In this document: positions 35,441-47,752 of the stretch, in pieces
How positions within the stretch are numbered: position 1 is the first letter of the stretch
Layout of the letters: every line of letters starts with the position of its first letter
Assembly: GCA_001600095.1 (NCBI GenBank)
Contig: BCIX01000003.1
Span: forward strand, 1,364,001-1,428,000
Length of the DNA stretch: 64,000 nucleotides
Reading direction: 5' to 3'
From: Bullera alba
Taxonomy: Eukaryota > Basidiomycota > Tremellomycetes > Tremellales > Bulleraceae
Translations under genes and position numbers: made by a program
Notes under the pieces: generated by a model
What the model was told of the DNA's origin: nothing
The model's input: only the letters and a program-made list of their open reading frames with translations
Databases searched by the model: none

Positions 35441-35997
35441 AATCTTCGGCGCAGCGGGTACTCGTAGATTGCTCGCAATGTCCAGGCTGCTGCTGTAGCC
35501 TGTATGGATTCATGATCGTAGAGTATGCAACGTGTGCGGCTCAAATTGACGAGCAGTGTCGGGCTGACGCCTTCTCCGATGGCTTCAATGATGGTGGCAT
35601 TCGGCGTTTGATGCAGCTGGGTAGTCCGGGAAGAGTGGGCAAGGTCACAAGGCTGACCGAAGATCACTCGACTCAGACAAGCAAGGTCCAGGCCACTCTC
35701 CACTGCTGAAGCTTCCGGTCCTGTCGGCGATAAGCGAGAAGCCAGCCTGGCACCCCAATTGCCACCGGTAAGACCGATCTTCAGGATTTGCCACCCACCC
35801 ATCTTCCCCCTTTGCCATAACGCCGACGTCTGCAGCCGCTTTGATCATAACGCCGACAAGCGTCCCCTCCGCCAGCTGCTCGCACAAGTGCATTCGTTGA
35901 AGCAGGCAGAGGCTACACAACCTTCAAGTACAAAGGTGAGTGCCGGCCGTCTTGCCTCGTCGTTGCCTAGCTTACCCACAGTCATAGATCCGTCAAA
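35441..35997. other. RPL11: RPL11 upstream region with a 5' UTR intron
   Basis: About 560 bp without a supported coding gene. The end is leader: AAAG followed by GTGAGT at 35936 and a CCACAG acceptor ending at 35981, a clean 46-nt intron in the 5' UTR just before the start codon at 35998. The rest should hold the ribosomal-protein promoter; no specific element was recognised. Confidence 0.5.
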
Positions 35998-36862
35998 ATG
36001 GTGAGCAATACGCCGTTGAAAGTAGGAAAGGAGGATCACAAGGGGCACATGCGCGGAGAACAGGATTGAGGAGAACAAGGATCTCAGAGAACGAGGAATC
36101 AAGGATGCTAGGACGAATGCTCATCTACCAAACTATAGGCCGACAAAACCGCCGCCGTCAACCCCATGAAGGAGCTCCGAATCGAGAAGCTCGTCATCAG
36201 TGCGTTCAACATAGAATAGACAGGGACAGATGGGAACTGATGCTCTTGTAGACATCTCCGTTGGAGAGTCTGGTGACAGGCTTACCCGAGCCTCGAAGGT
36301 GCTCGAGCAGCTCACTGGTCAATCGCCAGTCACCTCGAAAGCCCGATACACTATCCGATCTTTCTCCATCCGAAGAAACGAGAAGATTGCTGCCCACGTC
36401 ACCATCCGAGGACCAAAGGCCGAGGAGGTTCTTGAGCGAGCTTTGAAGGTCAAGGAGTACGAGTTGAGGAAGAGGTGGGTTAGCTCGGAGGACGACGGAG
36501 GATGAGGACTGATTCTTGTAGGAACTTCTCCGAGACTGGAAACTTCGGTTTCGGTATTGAGGAGCACATCGACTTGGGTATCAAGTACGACCCAGGAATC
36601 GGTATCTTCGGTATGGACTTGTGAGTCATCGCGCTACCCGTGTTTTGATGAAAGCTCACCCCGCTCAGCTTCGTTGTCATGGGACGACCAGGTATGCGAG
36701 TTGCCCGACGAAAGGCCAAGACTGGACGAGTCGGATCTCCCCACAAAGTCCGACCTGAACAGTGAGTAGAGAAGAGAGGACCATCATTCAGGCCGCCCAC
36801 TGACGCCTCACAGGACTATCGCTTGGTTCAAGCAGAGGTTCGACGGTATTGTCGGTCGATAG
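35998..36862 (+). CDS. RPL11: 60S ribosomal protein uL5 (L11)
   Basis: Large-subunit protein that binds 5S rRNA with uL18. Exons are 35998-36000 (the ATG alone), 36139-36199, 36252-36474, 36522-36620, 36669-36761 and 36814-36862, giving 175 residues, the usual length. The sequence is unmistakable: [98 protein letters not shown], ending [11 protein letters not shown]. The first coding exon is only the start codon, followed by a 138-nt intron. That intron was checked for box C/D snoRNA motifs and none was clear. Confidence 0.97.
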
Positions 36863-36938
36863 GTGGTTTTGGCATGATGTATAGCATACGACACGGGATC
36901 TAAGAGGCAGGACTACTGATGGAGGCCGGAGCACAGGA

Positions 36939-38610
36939 TCAAGCAAAGTTTTGGACGAATTCCAACAAGCCCATCGACCTAGGGTCGTTTTGAGCACCTT
37001 GATCCTGAAACCACATGGCGTTCTGAGACGCCTCCTCACCGACTCGACCCATGCCCTCGTCGTCAATCGCCATGGCCTGGTCGAACAGAGTTGGACTCTC
37101 GGGTACTGGGCTCGACTGTCTAGAGTTGGCGAGACTACCACCATGAGACAGCAACGTTCGCATGCTCGGCTTTCGAATTTTCTGCAGTGCAATGACGGCC
37201 GGTGATTGCAGCGAGTCATTACCATGGAATGGGTGTGGTCTCGACGTGTGTTCGTTGTACCCGCTGCCCGGACCTATAGAAGCGGACCGTGGTTCTTGCG
37301 GCCAATCAGTCGAGCTTCGTGGGCTAGTCGGCGCTGACATCGGGTGCGGGTGCTGAAGCGTCACTTCGAGGCCATTGTCGATGGGTTGCCCCGAGAATGG
37401 GTCTGTGAACGAGATTCTCGATGCTGATCCCAGCGGTTCATCTTGGAAGTGACTTTCATAAGGCTGGGCTTGAGGCGCGAGGCCATGGAGAGCCATCTCC
37501 AAATCACCGTGTATTGGACTGACAGCTCTGGAGAACGGATCCGTCGAGCGATTGTTCAAGCTGATGGGGAAGGGGACCACCGGAGTGGGCGGGTACAACA
37601 CGCCATGCTCGTCTTGTTGGCCGTTGGCATGTAATCGCTGTCCGTTTACCCATCTCGGTCGCGAGAGGGCAGATGCGAAAGCGCCATGAATTGCTGACGT
37701 CCTCGGACCGGGAGGGAGGTGGTTGGGCATCTGTTGTCCGTGGTTCACATAACCCTGCGGGAGATGCGAAAAGAAGGAAGCCTGTGTAGCTGATGACGGA
37801 CCATACTCCATGTATTGAGGTGATAGTTGAGATGGAGCGAGACTCGAGGGCGAGCCTGACGAGCCAAAGCCCTGGTGATACTTGGCAGACGATCGCCTCT
37901 TGTATGGGCCCCTATCAGAGTCAACGGTGCTACTACATCTGCTGGTTGATGTACCCACCGCTTGACTCCTGTCTTTCTGGGCTTCCGCTGAGAATCGACA
38001 CAATCCGTCAAGCCGTACCGCACGCAACGCTCGCATGGCCTGATATTAGTACACTGCGGCGAATGATTACCTACCTCGTGTTGGAGCACTTCTTGCAGGC
38101 TTTTTGACAATGGGTACAAGCGATCCGCACTTGCGCCCGTTTCTTCCTCTGCCCATCTTTTCGCTCTTCCTGTTGGTACTCGCCGTTGGACATTGTCACA
38201 TCGGCAGACGAAGGGGGGTCATAGTGATCAGAATAGTTCTGACCGACTCCCTGGCCATTATCAGAGTACCAAGCCGGTGCTGGGTCGCTCTCATGCTGAT
38301 TTATAAGCACAGCCCTAGAGACATCACTCACCTCTGGCCCGGGACTGGTGTAGAAAGGTTGGGCAGATTGAGGCTGACTGTAAGCAGAGCTCAGTCAGCT
38401 TGCCCGACCCACCTGATCTTCCCACTTGAACGAGTGTTTCTCTCCCATGAGTGAGCTGGTTGGCATGGAGACTGTCCCTCTTACGTGCTGATCCATGGCC
38501 AGGTCTGCCGGGCGGAGTTGGGATCCCCGGCCTGGACCCAGGCGGGAAGGGTGGCGGGGAGCGAATGCCATAGAGTCTGAAAAGTGTCGCTGGAGAGGAA
38601 CTTGATCCAT
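36939..38610 (-). CDS. Zn2Cys6 transcription factor
   Basis: The start ATG at 38610 gives MDQVPLQRHF. Exons were joined by frame: first exon to about 38412, a 42-nt exon (PQSAQPFYTSPGPE), then HESDPAPAW onward. The binuclear zinc cluster CTHCQKACKKCSNTR then PCERCVRYGLTDC is split by the intron at about 38036-38070 and has six cysteines with C-x2-C-x6-C-x5-C-x2-C-x7-C spacing. RKPRKTGVKR follows as linker/NLS. The remaining roughly 360 residues are low-complexity (S, P, G, Q, H), with no fungal_trans domain seen. TGA is at 36939-36941. The basic stretch KKRAQVRIACTHC before the cluster is typical. Target genes are unknown. Confidence 0.85.
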
Positions 38611-39411
38611 CAGTGCTGGTGTAGATTCGGCTTGGACGGAGTTAGTATCAACCTGAGCTGCACGGTCAACGATCAGTGAGATGAAGACAACTCCGACCAG
38701 AGCGAGATCGACGTGGAAAGACCGCCTTTCAATCCTGATCCCCTCGCCAGCACTGGGGCCAAACGCGTGAGAGAGCGCATGGGGCGAGCATCGGAGTGTG
38801 ATGTGGACGGTATCCTTTCATGGCCAACGGAGTCAGCGATCAAAGGGAGTGACAGGTCTCGGGGGTCATGCTGGGACGTGCGTCGAATCCGATACGCGTC
38901 ATATGATAGTGATTCATACAGTTCTAACATCTGGTACAAAGGATACGACCTAAAGAGACTGGTGTCAGCTATCCGTTTCATTGGCAAGAATCACGCTGGA
39001 TAGAATGTGTGCATCAGATTGTCCGTTGAGAGCAGCGGTCCGACTCGTTCCAAGTGTCGTCGAAACGATGATGGAGTGCAGAGTCGTTCCCTGGGTCAAG
39101 AGGTGCCAATGGGGCATATTTGCCGCTCTTCACTTATAAGAGGGGTGAATGGGGGTGTAAGGGGTGTTGCGGTCTACTCACCTGTATGAATGGATTGAAC
39201 AGAGCGTTGAACGTCGAAAGATGATCGATGAGGAGAGAATCAAGAGAAGAGTTTGGTGGTGATGAAAGTTTGTCTTGTGCAGATTTGAATACGTTCGTAA
39301 AATGCCACGTCATTATCAAAAGCTGAAACAACCGCGTATGGTGGACATGAAGATTTCCGATGCTGTCAAGCTAGCGGTTGACTTCACAGTGCTTTCTTGA
39401 ACAACCGCAAC
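38611..39411. other. Divergent intergenic region with probable 5' UTR introns
   Basis: About 800 bp between the Zn2Cys6 gene (-) and MRH4 (+). On the minus strand, a CATACAG-GTGAGT junction at about 39183 and a GCTGACACCAG acceptor at about 38963 look like a leader intron of the zinc-cluster gene. That would make its 5' UTR several hundred bases long. No coding frame is supported. Confidence 0.4.
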
Positions 39412-41554
39412 ATGTTTAGCGCAGGCTCGTACTCACGAGCTGTGGTGGTGGCAGAAGCTGTTCCATCGCTGCGAGTCATCTTATCGAGGGCGCTGAACAC
39501 GACACCCGGAAACGCCGACCGAGGATTCGCAGATCGGCCTCCTCGATTCAGCAAAGCACCAGACTCGAGACCGAAACGCCCAGCTTTCGGCCAGAATGAC
39601 TCGCAATCCCGGAGACCTTTGCTCAAGTCCGCAGCAACCCTATCCCCACAGCCGTCAAATGTACCTGCAAGTGCCTCCGCCCTCCTGGACAAACCTCGAC
39701 CTCGCCAGGATGAGGCCTTCACTCCTGCCTCTTCGGCGAAGCGACTGGCCAAGCCCTCCGAGTTTGGTGACCAGAAGAAACATGAAGGGAAGCCGGCTCT
39801 ACCGCACCTGCCAGAGCTCTACACTGCTCCATTGGCCTACGTCTCGCCCAACGAGCTTCGGCAAGGGAGATTCCCCCAAGCGCAAACGTTCGACCCGAAA
39901 CGATATGAAGCACCCGCTTCGTCCGTATCCAAAGATCTCGCCGTGCCCAAACCATTCTCCGAGTTTGACGCTCCATCAATGCTGGTGGACTCGATGACAT
40001 CGTGGCTTGGGCCGAAAGCCCAGTCCACTCCTATTCAATCCTTGTCCCTCAACCACTTGTTACCGACACCAACGCCTGGGTCTAGGACACTATTGGGCGC
40101 AGAGACTGGATCTGGAAAAACATTGGCTTACTTGCTCCCAATGATGGTCAACCTCAAAGCCACCGAGTCATCCGCCCCAAACGTGTCTCACGATCTCTCG
40201 AGAAAGCTCATGCCTCGAGCGGTGGTGCTCTCGCCTACTCACGAGCTGACTCGACAATCGACGGCAATGGCAAAGCGATTGACTCACACATTCAAGCTAA
40301 GTGCCAAAGGCATGAGCAGCACCAAGGAAGGAGGTGTAGGAGAAAAGAGGGGAGCTGTCGATATATTATTCGGAACAGGAGCCATGGTGCGGCGGATGCT
40401 GGGACTGCCACGAACGGATGGCACGCCGCCACCAGCACCGGGAGAGGAGAAGACGGATTGGGTCGCGACAAACAGGATAGACTGGCTTGTCATCGACGAA
40501 GCAGACGTACTCCTAGGTAAGTCAATCTCGCCTGACCATCGCTGACCCTACAGGCCAAGACTTTATCGACGAGACCATGGCGATCCTCCAACACATACTC
40601 AAATCCAGACCCCAGCTTCACATCATCTTTTGCACCGCCACATTCCCGCCTTCCCTCTTCCAGACTCTCACCAAGGCCAAAGGTCTCAAAGACGCACCGT
40701 TCACGCACCTCCTCACGCCATCACTGCACAAGCTGCCGCCAACTTTGGAGACCCGATTCGTTCCTCGATCCGGCTCCGGTAACCTCTTTGCCGACGTCGC
40801 ACACGAGCTCAAGCGTGTATTGGCAGAGGACGCCATCAAGCGGAAGGAGATCATGCTCTCTGGACAGGACCGGGACAAGGCGAAATACGTCGTCTTTTGC
40901 AATTCCGATCGAAACACCCGAAGACTGTCAAACTACATGAACGAAAGGGATCTTCCCAACGTCGCATGGACCGGAGACAGTGAACAGCGAGTCAAAGGCA
41001 AGAATGGAGTCCTAGGATCATTCCTCCATGATACTTCGCTCTCGACCAAGGAAGCTCTATTGCCCAGACACGGCAGCGCCCAAGTACCCAGGATTCTAGT
41101 CACCACCGGCATCTTGTCCCGAGGACTGGATTTCTCGCCATTGGTCACCACCGTCTTTTTGGTCGATCAACCCAAAGACATTCTCGACTTTGTGCACCGC
41201 GCCGGACGAGCGGGCAGGGCTGGCAGAAAGGGAAGAGTAGTCGTTTTCGGCATGGGAACTGGGAGACCAGGCGATGCAGGAAACTTGGGCAAAGAAGTCG
41301 CCTCGGTTGTGGGGACTGTGGACAAGACCGAGTCGCGATTCGGCGGCAGGGGACAGGTCAAGAGATCTATTGGGGGGAGATTGGGTGGACGACCTACTGG
41401 AAGGCCGACTGGGCGACAAGGTGGCAGACCAACTGGTCGACCTGTCAGCAGGCAGTCTTCGGCCAAACCATACGCCCCTACGCCTTCAAAGTTGTTTGGC
41501 GGCAAGACTAGGGCTATGTTCGGTATTCCGTCCAAGAGGATACCGAGGCCATGA
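39412..41554 (+). CDS. MRH4: Mitochondrial DEAD-box RNA helicase Mrh4
   Basis: ATP-dependent RNA helicase of mitochondrial large-ribosome assembly. Exons 39412-40516 and 40554-41554 give 701 residues. The N-terminus is basic with few acidic residues (SYSRAVVVAEAVPSLRVILS, RALNTTPG), fitting a mitochondrial targeting peptide. Motifs in order: Q motif STPIQSLSLNHLL, motif I GAETGSGKT, PRAVVLSPTHELTRQ (Ia), VIDEADVLLG (II), FCTATFPP (III), VTTGILSRGLDF (V) and HRAGRAGRAGRKGR (VI). The C-terminus has a GRPTGRPTGRQGG-type repeat and a basic tail. The variant LSPTHELTRQ in place of PTREL is typical of Mrh4-like proteins, which supports the assignment over Mss116. Confidence 0.85.
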
Positions 41555-41923
41555 TGCGGGTAACCATAGTAGAGTTGTACAAGTACAAGTAGCATATGCA
41601 CACTTCACGAGATCATCCGACGAGTAGTCCAGAAGATGTCAAATGCGGACCCGGTAATGACCGGTTCGACTTTCCGAGATCTCGAGCATCAGTCGTCGAC
41701 TTTAGTTTGGCTTTAGTCTCTCTCTCTCTCTCTCTCTTTTCTGCTCACATCGTCAGTTGTGCCATCTGAAGTCCCCTCGTGACTGGCTCAGAGGGAGGTC
41801 CTTTAGCACCGCGTTCCGCCACCAACTCTACCCGTGGCTATTCGCGACCTGGTTTGACTTCGCATGACCGCATGAAATAGCGGGTCAAAGCCAAGTTCCA
41901 CACAACTCCAGCTGTAGACAAAG
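41555..41923. other. Intergenic region between MRH4 and the second zinc-cluster gene
   Basis: About 370 bp in head-to-tail arrangement. It contains the TC microsatellite at 41717-41737 and the presumed promoter of the downstream regulator. No gene seen. Confidence 0.5.
41717..41737. repeat. (TC)10 microsatellite
   Basis: Ten uninterrupted TC dinucleotides followed by a short T run, about 190 bp upstream of a transcription-factor start codon. A polypyrimidine tract of this kind is common in basidiomycete promoters and leaders. Confidence 0.9.
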
Positions 41924-44900
41924 ATGGGTCGAGCATCTCCTACACCGTCCTCCAGGAGCGATAAGAAGAGGAAGACGGAGGATGCGTCTGGGGACGAAGC
42001 AGAGGACAAGCCAAAGGCCAAAAAGACATCAAGGGGAAATCACACCCAACAGATCATCTCTTGTTTGGAATGTCGGCGGATGAAGTGGAAGTGAGTAAGC
42101 CTAGGTGCACACGGACGTTCCGCTGACTTGTCATCAGGTGTGACAGGGACTTTCCCTGCGCCAATTGCAGAAAGCGAGGTCTCGAATCGTATGTCCTCAG
42201 GCTTTGTGAAATGTCGTACGGATATGAGCTGATGTTGGCTAAGAATGTGTCCGGACGGTCGTCTAAACGGGGCAAAAGGTGTGTAAGGCCATCGCAGCTC
42301 GTGTCCACAAACTAATCATGGTCATCGGGCTAGCGGATAGACAAATGGTGGTCTCGCTTCAAGAAAGGATAGCAGAGCTGGAAGCGTCTCTACAAGCCGC
42401 TCAGCAAAAGCTGGCAGAGTCAAGCACTAGCCATTTGGCAGATCAGCGCCCTTCGACGAGCAGCACCCACTTGTTACCTTTTGTGCAGACCACACCTCAG
42501 GTCGACGCCAATGGGTACATCACCCCCGAGGGAGAAGGGACGAGGAGGCGACTTCCGCTGGGAGCGCCCAAAGGCGCCTTGCAGCCTGGAGAGGATCACC
42601 ACGGATCCCTGACTCTAGGCGATGAACCCGGTGCTTCAACTTTCTTTGGCAATGCAGGTGCTGCGTATCTCATCGTGAGTGATAACTATCCACTACCGAG
42701 CTGACCTTTCAGAATGTCATGGAGAGGGGGAATGGGCAGACTGGCGAAACCAGATGGAACGGTAACCCAGGAGGGGACAGCAACATTTCCCCATTCATCT
42801 TTGACTCTGGACAGACGTCGTTGGAGGCACTGAGAGAGCTTTTGCCAGAGCGCAATTCTGCTGAAAGACTGATTCAGGTGTATTTTAAAGTAAGTTCCGC
42901 ACCGATAGGCTCAGCTAACTATCCTAGGAGGCGAGCGTTTTGAGCTGCATCGTGCAGGAAGACAGCTTTACCCAGGACTTCGTCGAGCCGATATACAATC
43001 ATCAACCAGATACAAAGCTCAACAACCACAGAATGGCAGTATTATTCCTGGTCATCGCGATAGGTGCACAGCTGGACACCTCGTTGCCGCCTTGTGAGTG
43101 CTCAACCGTGATGCCCGCTGACACGGTAGACAACGAGCTGGGCGATGCTTGCTTCCGGCTAAGTCGTTCGTGCTTGGCATATGGTATGTCCAACCGCATA
43201 GCTCGATGCTGACCCCCAGATCCTAGCGGCTCTGTCACCTTCGTACAGGCAATCTGCCTGATGAGCAGCTTTCTCATGAACAGCGCGAGGAGCTTCAAGC
43301 TATATGAGAGTTTCTGGCCTGTTCTGGGCATGGGAGTCCGTGTGGCCCAGCAAATTGGTCTACACAGGTGCAGTAAGTGTCACGGCTCTAGACCTGGACC
43401 TCACTTCTGACGGCGAGTCAGGCGAAAAGTGGGCACTGGAGGTGGACGAGATCAAACTTCGTCGCTTGGTGTTCTGGGAGGTGGGTACTGAAACTTCTTC
43501 TATCGATCTCTGCTGACGTTCTCATCAGGTGCACACGGAGGACGTGATGCAAAGTCTGACTCAAGGCCGGCCCCGATGTAAGTCCAAAGCTCCAAGACCC
43601 AGATGGAGCTCATCCTGCTTCTAGTGGTTCAGGACCGAGTCATCGACGCTTCTTTCCCCTCTGGAGCAGATCTCCCCAATGCGTCTTTGAGCACCTTGTG
43701 TGAGTGTACCCGGCACTATGTTCACTGACTCCATTTCAGTTCACAATTATAAATACCGGCTCACCGCGATCTACGCCCGTATCAACGACATCCAAACGAC
43801 AGTCGAGCCCACGACATACAGACAGACGCTCGAGATCGACAAGCAGCTTCGCCAGTGTACGTCAAAAAGTCGGAGTCAGGTGCTGACCCTACCCTAGTCC
43901 AGGCAGATCTGCCGAGAGCCTTCCATCAGCCTCCAAATAATGCCAAAGAAGCTTATCAGATCTTGATGATGAAGGTTCTGATCAGCAAGGGGTGAGAGAC
44001 AGATCGATGATGGGCATAGCTGATGGTAAACAGATTCATGTTCTTACATCGGGCTTACTTCGCTCGAGCATTGAGGGATCATCCACGAGAACCGCTCCAG
44101 TCGCCGTTCAGGTGAGCCGGCTCTGAGACTGTGAGGTTCACCGACTAATGACCTGCAGGTATAGCTACGTGTCCGAGCTCGAGTCATCTCGTTTGATGCT
44201 GTCTATAGCCCGAGATGCGCTGTAAGTTGTCCGGCGGACTTTACTTATAAGCGAGCTCATATACAGTAGGGCTCTCAACATGGCTCTCACCTCCCGAATG
44301 AGCATTTTCTTCTTCCACGCCCTGACTGCCACCGTCAACCTCTCCGGCACAGTCATCCTGTCACCAATGTCTTCTCTTGCCAACGCCGTATATGGGCAGC
44401 TCGAGGAAGGTGTCGAGCTGTTCAACTCGTTGCAGGAGGGCCATGCTCCTCGTGATATCCTGCCAACATTGCGCCGACTACTCAACCGTTAGTCACTAAA
44501 TCCACGTCATTCGCAATGTTGACGAGGATGTAGGCGCTCGTAATGCTCTAACATCGCATGTCCCTTCGCAAGATCCAGAATCAGTGGATCTTTTGGGTAT
44601 CAACACCACCCTCCACCGCGTTAAGACGCGCAAGACTCAAAACCCGATAAACACTCCATCGCACTTTGCTCACAATCCGTTCGACCTCCTGCCCACAACA
44701 CTGGCAGATGCCGTTGCTGTACAGGATGATCTATTTAGCTTGCCATTCGAGCTCAACGATGTGCAGGCGGAACATCCCACAATATTCGATATTTCAAACA
44801 ACACGATTCCCGTGGCTTTCCCAGATGGCGGGAGAACCGTGGCTGAGAACGCGGTAGCTGAAGATTTATTGGACATGAGGGGCAACTTTGGGGATGTCAC

Positions 44901-45085
44901 GGGTCAAGACCAGCTGAGCATGAGCCAGGGCTATGGGCTGGGAACACCGGGCTCTAGCGACCTGGACTTTGATGCTCGTAAGTGGTCTACATCTCAAGGC
45001 GAATGCTCAGGAGCTGACGGGCATCCTCGCAGTGTTTGCAGATCTGGGAATGGCACAGATGACCAATTATACATCGCGATCGTGA
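41924..45085 (+). CDS. Zn2Cys6 transcription factor with fungal-specific domain
   Basis: The ATG at 41924 starts a lysine-rich N-terminus (DKKRKTEDASGDEAEDKPKA) followed by the zinc cluster ISCLECRRMKWK, CDRDFPCANCRKRGLES, MCPDG, split by two introns. A coiled-coil dimerisation stretch follows (LQERIAELEASLQAAQQKLA). The fungal-specific transcription-factor middle domain comes next: SFLMNSARSFKLYESFWPVL, GVRVAQQIGLHR, RRLVFWE then VHTEDVMQSLTQGRP, and MFLHRAYFARALRDHP. I followed at least fourteen exons, all with short introns; some borders at 43370-43560 and 43640-43740 are approximate. The C-terminus ends MTNYTSRS with TGA at 45083-45085. Total is about 820 residues. It is convergent with an MFS transporter 108 bp away, a frequent regulator-transporter pairing. 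Confidence 0.85.
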
Positions 45086-45193
45086 GAGCTCGTAGCTCGA
45101 GTACATGCAATAATGATACATACGAGACGATGCTCTTGAGACTATAGACGCTGTAATGCATTACCGTTCCGTATTATACAGATGTAGTCCAAG

Positions 45194-47084
45194 CTAATGA
45201 GCCATCACGGCTCTTCCTTTTGTAGGCAGGGCGACAGGTCGGTAAAACGTCCAGAAGCCGAGGATACACAGACCGCCCCAAGTGATCATGAAAGCCCAAG
45301 ATGCTCTCAGATTTCTGAAATCGTTCACGCCGCCTGGGTGAACGGTCAACAGGCCAGCTTGGACTGCCAAGGCGACCACATTCCCCATCTGCGTCGCCGT
45401 CTGCAAAATCGCTCCAGCCACGCCGGACTGATGCGAGGGTACGGCGGACATGACTCCAACGCTAACAGTCTGGTCAGGAAGAAGTCCTCAGATAAATGTG
45501 TGAACTCACACAATGACAGTGTTGGAAAGACTGTTGCCGAGGGTACCGATACAGCCGCCGACAAAGCTGAACTTCCAGTAATTCACATCCGTCCTTCCCT
45601 CCGCCAGGATGAACAGAACGTAGCCTAGAATGCCGAGTAGTTGACCGATGGTATAGCTCCATCGGGCTTTGGCGGCGATGATGGGGTATTTCCTGGCAAA
45701 GGAATTAGCAGGATACTGCGCAGAATCGAGGTGCACTCACACAAGGAAGAAACTGAAGAAAAGGCCCATAATGCCTTGAGGCAGAATCCTCAGAGCGGCA
45801 ATGATCGAACTGTCCCCTCGCTCGTACACGTACACCTCGATGATGGGCACCTGATTGCAAGTCCACCATCCTTGTGTGTACAGAACCAGAACGATCCACA
45901 TGGTCAAGTTCTTGTACTTCCACGTCGAGGGCTCGACCAATGCGAGACCCGGTCCCAACCGAGCTTCCCACCAGAAGAACGCGGGGAAGAGGAAGAACGA
46001 AATGATGAGCGGTGCCAGAAAAGCCGGCGAAGTCCAACCATTCGAGGCGCCAAACGTGAGGCCAAGAGTGAGTAGAAGAATGGCGAAGAAGATTCTGCAG
46101 ATCGTCAGCGGCGACTCAAGAAACGGGTGATTTACTCACATGGCCGAACCTGGAATATCGAGCCTTTTCCATTTGGCATCCGCTGTAGCTTCTTCGCCTT
46201 CAGTTTTGGGAATGAACCAGAACGACCATATCGCCATAGGCAGTCTATCACAATGTCAGCATAAACTCCCCAGGGCACCTAAGTACTACTCACACAATGA
46301 GACATGTGATTCGGAAATACCATCGCCAGCCGCTCAGCTGGCCATCCGCCTTGATGAGTTCCACGCCACCAGCGAGAAGGACACCCAACGACGCTCCAAT
46401 CGACCCGCTCAGCGTGTATATCGTGAAGGCGCGGGGCAGCTCGTGTCGATCGAAAAAGGCGGTGATCAATCGGTATGAAGCGGGGATCGAGCAGGCGGCC
46501 GAGATACCGCTCAGAGCTCTCAACACTAGGAACGAGTACTTGTCCGTCATGAACGAGATGATGAGACTGAGCACGGCGAGTGCTAGTGATCCCCAGCAAA
46601 ATACCGGTTTGGCCGAGCTTGAAGGTTGTCAGCGATCGTTCCTTTTCAGCTCTCCTCCCGGCTCACTATAAGTCAGAGACTCTACCCCAGAACAGAAGGA
46701 AAGCAGCGAACGTGATTCCATAGGAGGTCTATGATCTGGTCAGCATTACAGCTGGGCACTCCTGTCGAATTGACTCACGATCACCCAAGTCGATTGCGTA
46801 TACTCAATGTCCAAATCTCGCGAGACCGGTCCGGTCAAAATGTAAAACACGCAGACTCCCAAAACATCCATAAACACCCCCAAGCAGAGGACACCTAGGA
46901 GGACATATCGTCTCGTCCGGGAAAGGCCGTATTTGTTCGCGACGTCGGAAAGCTGGTCGATCCCACTGTCCTGCCGAGTACATGGCTCCGCTCCATGAAA
47001 CTTTTGCTGCGACTCGAGCTCGTGACCTTCGGATATCGTTTGGTCTTCCAGCACCTTCAGTCCACTTGCTTGCGGAGACGACAT
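45194..47084 (-). CDS. MFS transporter, DHA-type drug/solute antiporter family
   Basis: Plasma-membrane permease. The ATG at 47084 gives MSSPQASGL, a hydrophilic N-terminus, then TM1 (YVLLGVLCLGVFMDVLGVCV). Further spans are easy to see: FLVLRALSGISAACSIPASY, TIYTLSGSIGASLGVLLAGG, WYFRITCLIV, PAFLAPLIISFFLFPAFFWW, WIVLVLYTQGWWTCNQVPI, IGQLLGILGYVLFILAEG and a last span AFMITWGGLCILGFW before VALPTKGRAVMAH. TAG is at 45194-45196. The count (about 12-14 spans) and sequence fit the DHA2/aminotriazole-resistance type, but the substrate cannot be told. About nine exons; the borders around 46600-46780 are the least certain. Confidence 0.83.
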
Positions 47085-47752
47085 CGTGTATGCCTTCCTT
47101 GCCCTTCCATGGGACTCGAAGCGCTCACAACTCAGCGATGAATCGGTCGATGTCGATGGTGCAACGTTACCACAAGAGCAAGCTTTGAGCAAAGTGCTAG
47201 CTGAAATTGCATCGAAAAGTTGAGGCTAAATTGCCAAACTACCGGACTCCGCTTACGCCGCTAGGTCCGGTTTCATCGGATCTAAGATCCGGGATTGGAT
47301 ATTCGGAACCAGGCCGGCGCTGGTCCTGGTCGATCGCTGGTTCAAGGTAGTCACTCCAAACTTGTGACCTTGTCGCGGGCTGGAGACTACGGGTGGTCGG
47401 CTAGATTCTTGGAGTCGTGGTGTTCAGCTAGCCACGGCTTGTAGGTGAACATGTCTACAGTCATCCGCACTACGTGGCACGTGCTCTCCATCGGACCTTA
47501 TCCTGCGGCCGTCGACGTTGCGAAACAGCGAAAGGCATCTGAATCCTGATCGCCGTCTGTTTTTCATACTCTCGCCGGCAATCTGACACTACGCCAACTA
47601 TGTAGATACTCAATACTCCCTGATACTCTCACACGTCGCTTCCTAGCCTAGCCCACGTCATGCTCTGGGCGTCGATTCTGCCAAATCCAGGAATCCTGGG
47701 TCTACTCTGCTCACTGCTGCGAGTCTCGAGCTTTGACGCCATGATTTTTGAC
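47085..47752. other. Intergenic region upstream of the MFS transporter
   Basis: About 670 bp. It holds the transporter promoter on the left, with the palindromes at 47241-47291 listed separately. The right part lies downstream of the gene at 47753-48843, whose stop is at the edge. No coding gene is supported. Confidence 0.5.
47241..47291. promoter_or_regulatory. Two CGG/CCG palindromes upstream of the MFS gene
   Basis: Two inverted repeats lie side by side. ACCGGAC (47241-47247) pairs with GTCCGGT (47265-47271). CGGATCT-A-AGATCCG (47277-47291) is a perfect 7+1+7 palindrome with the layout CGG-N9-CCG. Inverted CGG triplets with fixed spacing are the known binding form of Zn2Cys6 dimers. The site lies about 195-160 bp upstream of the transporter ATG at 47084. 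Confidence 0.5.

Noticed and set aside
36001..36138. Possible snoRNA in the first RPL11 intron
   Set aside because: No convincing C/C' and D/D' boxes in the proper order and no terminal stem.
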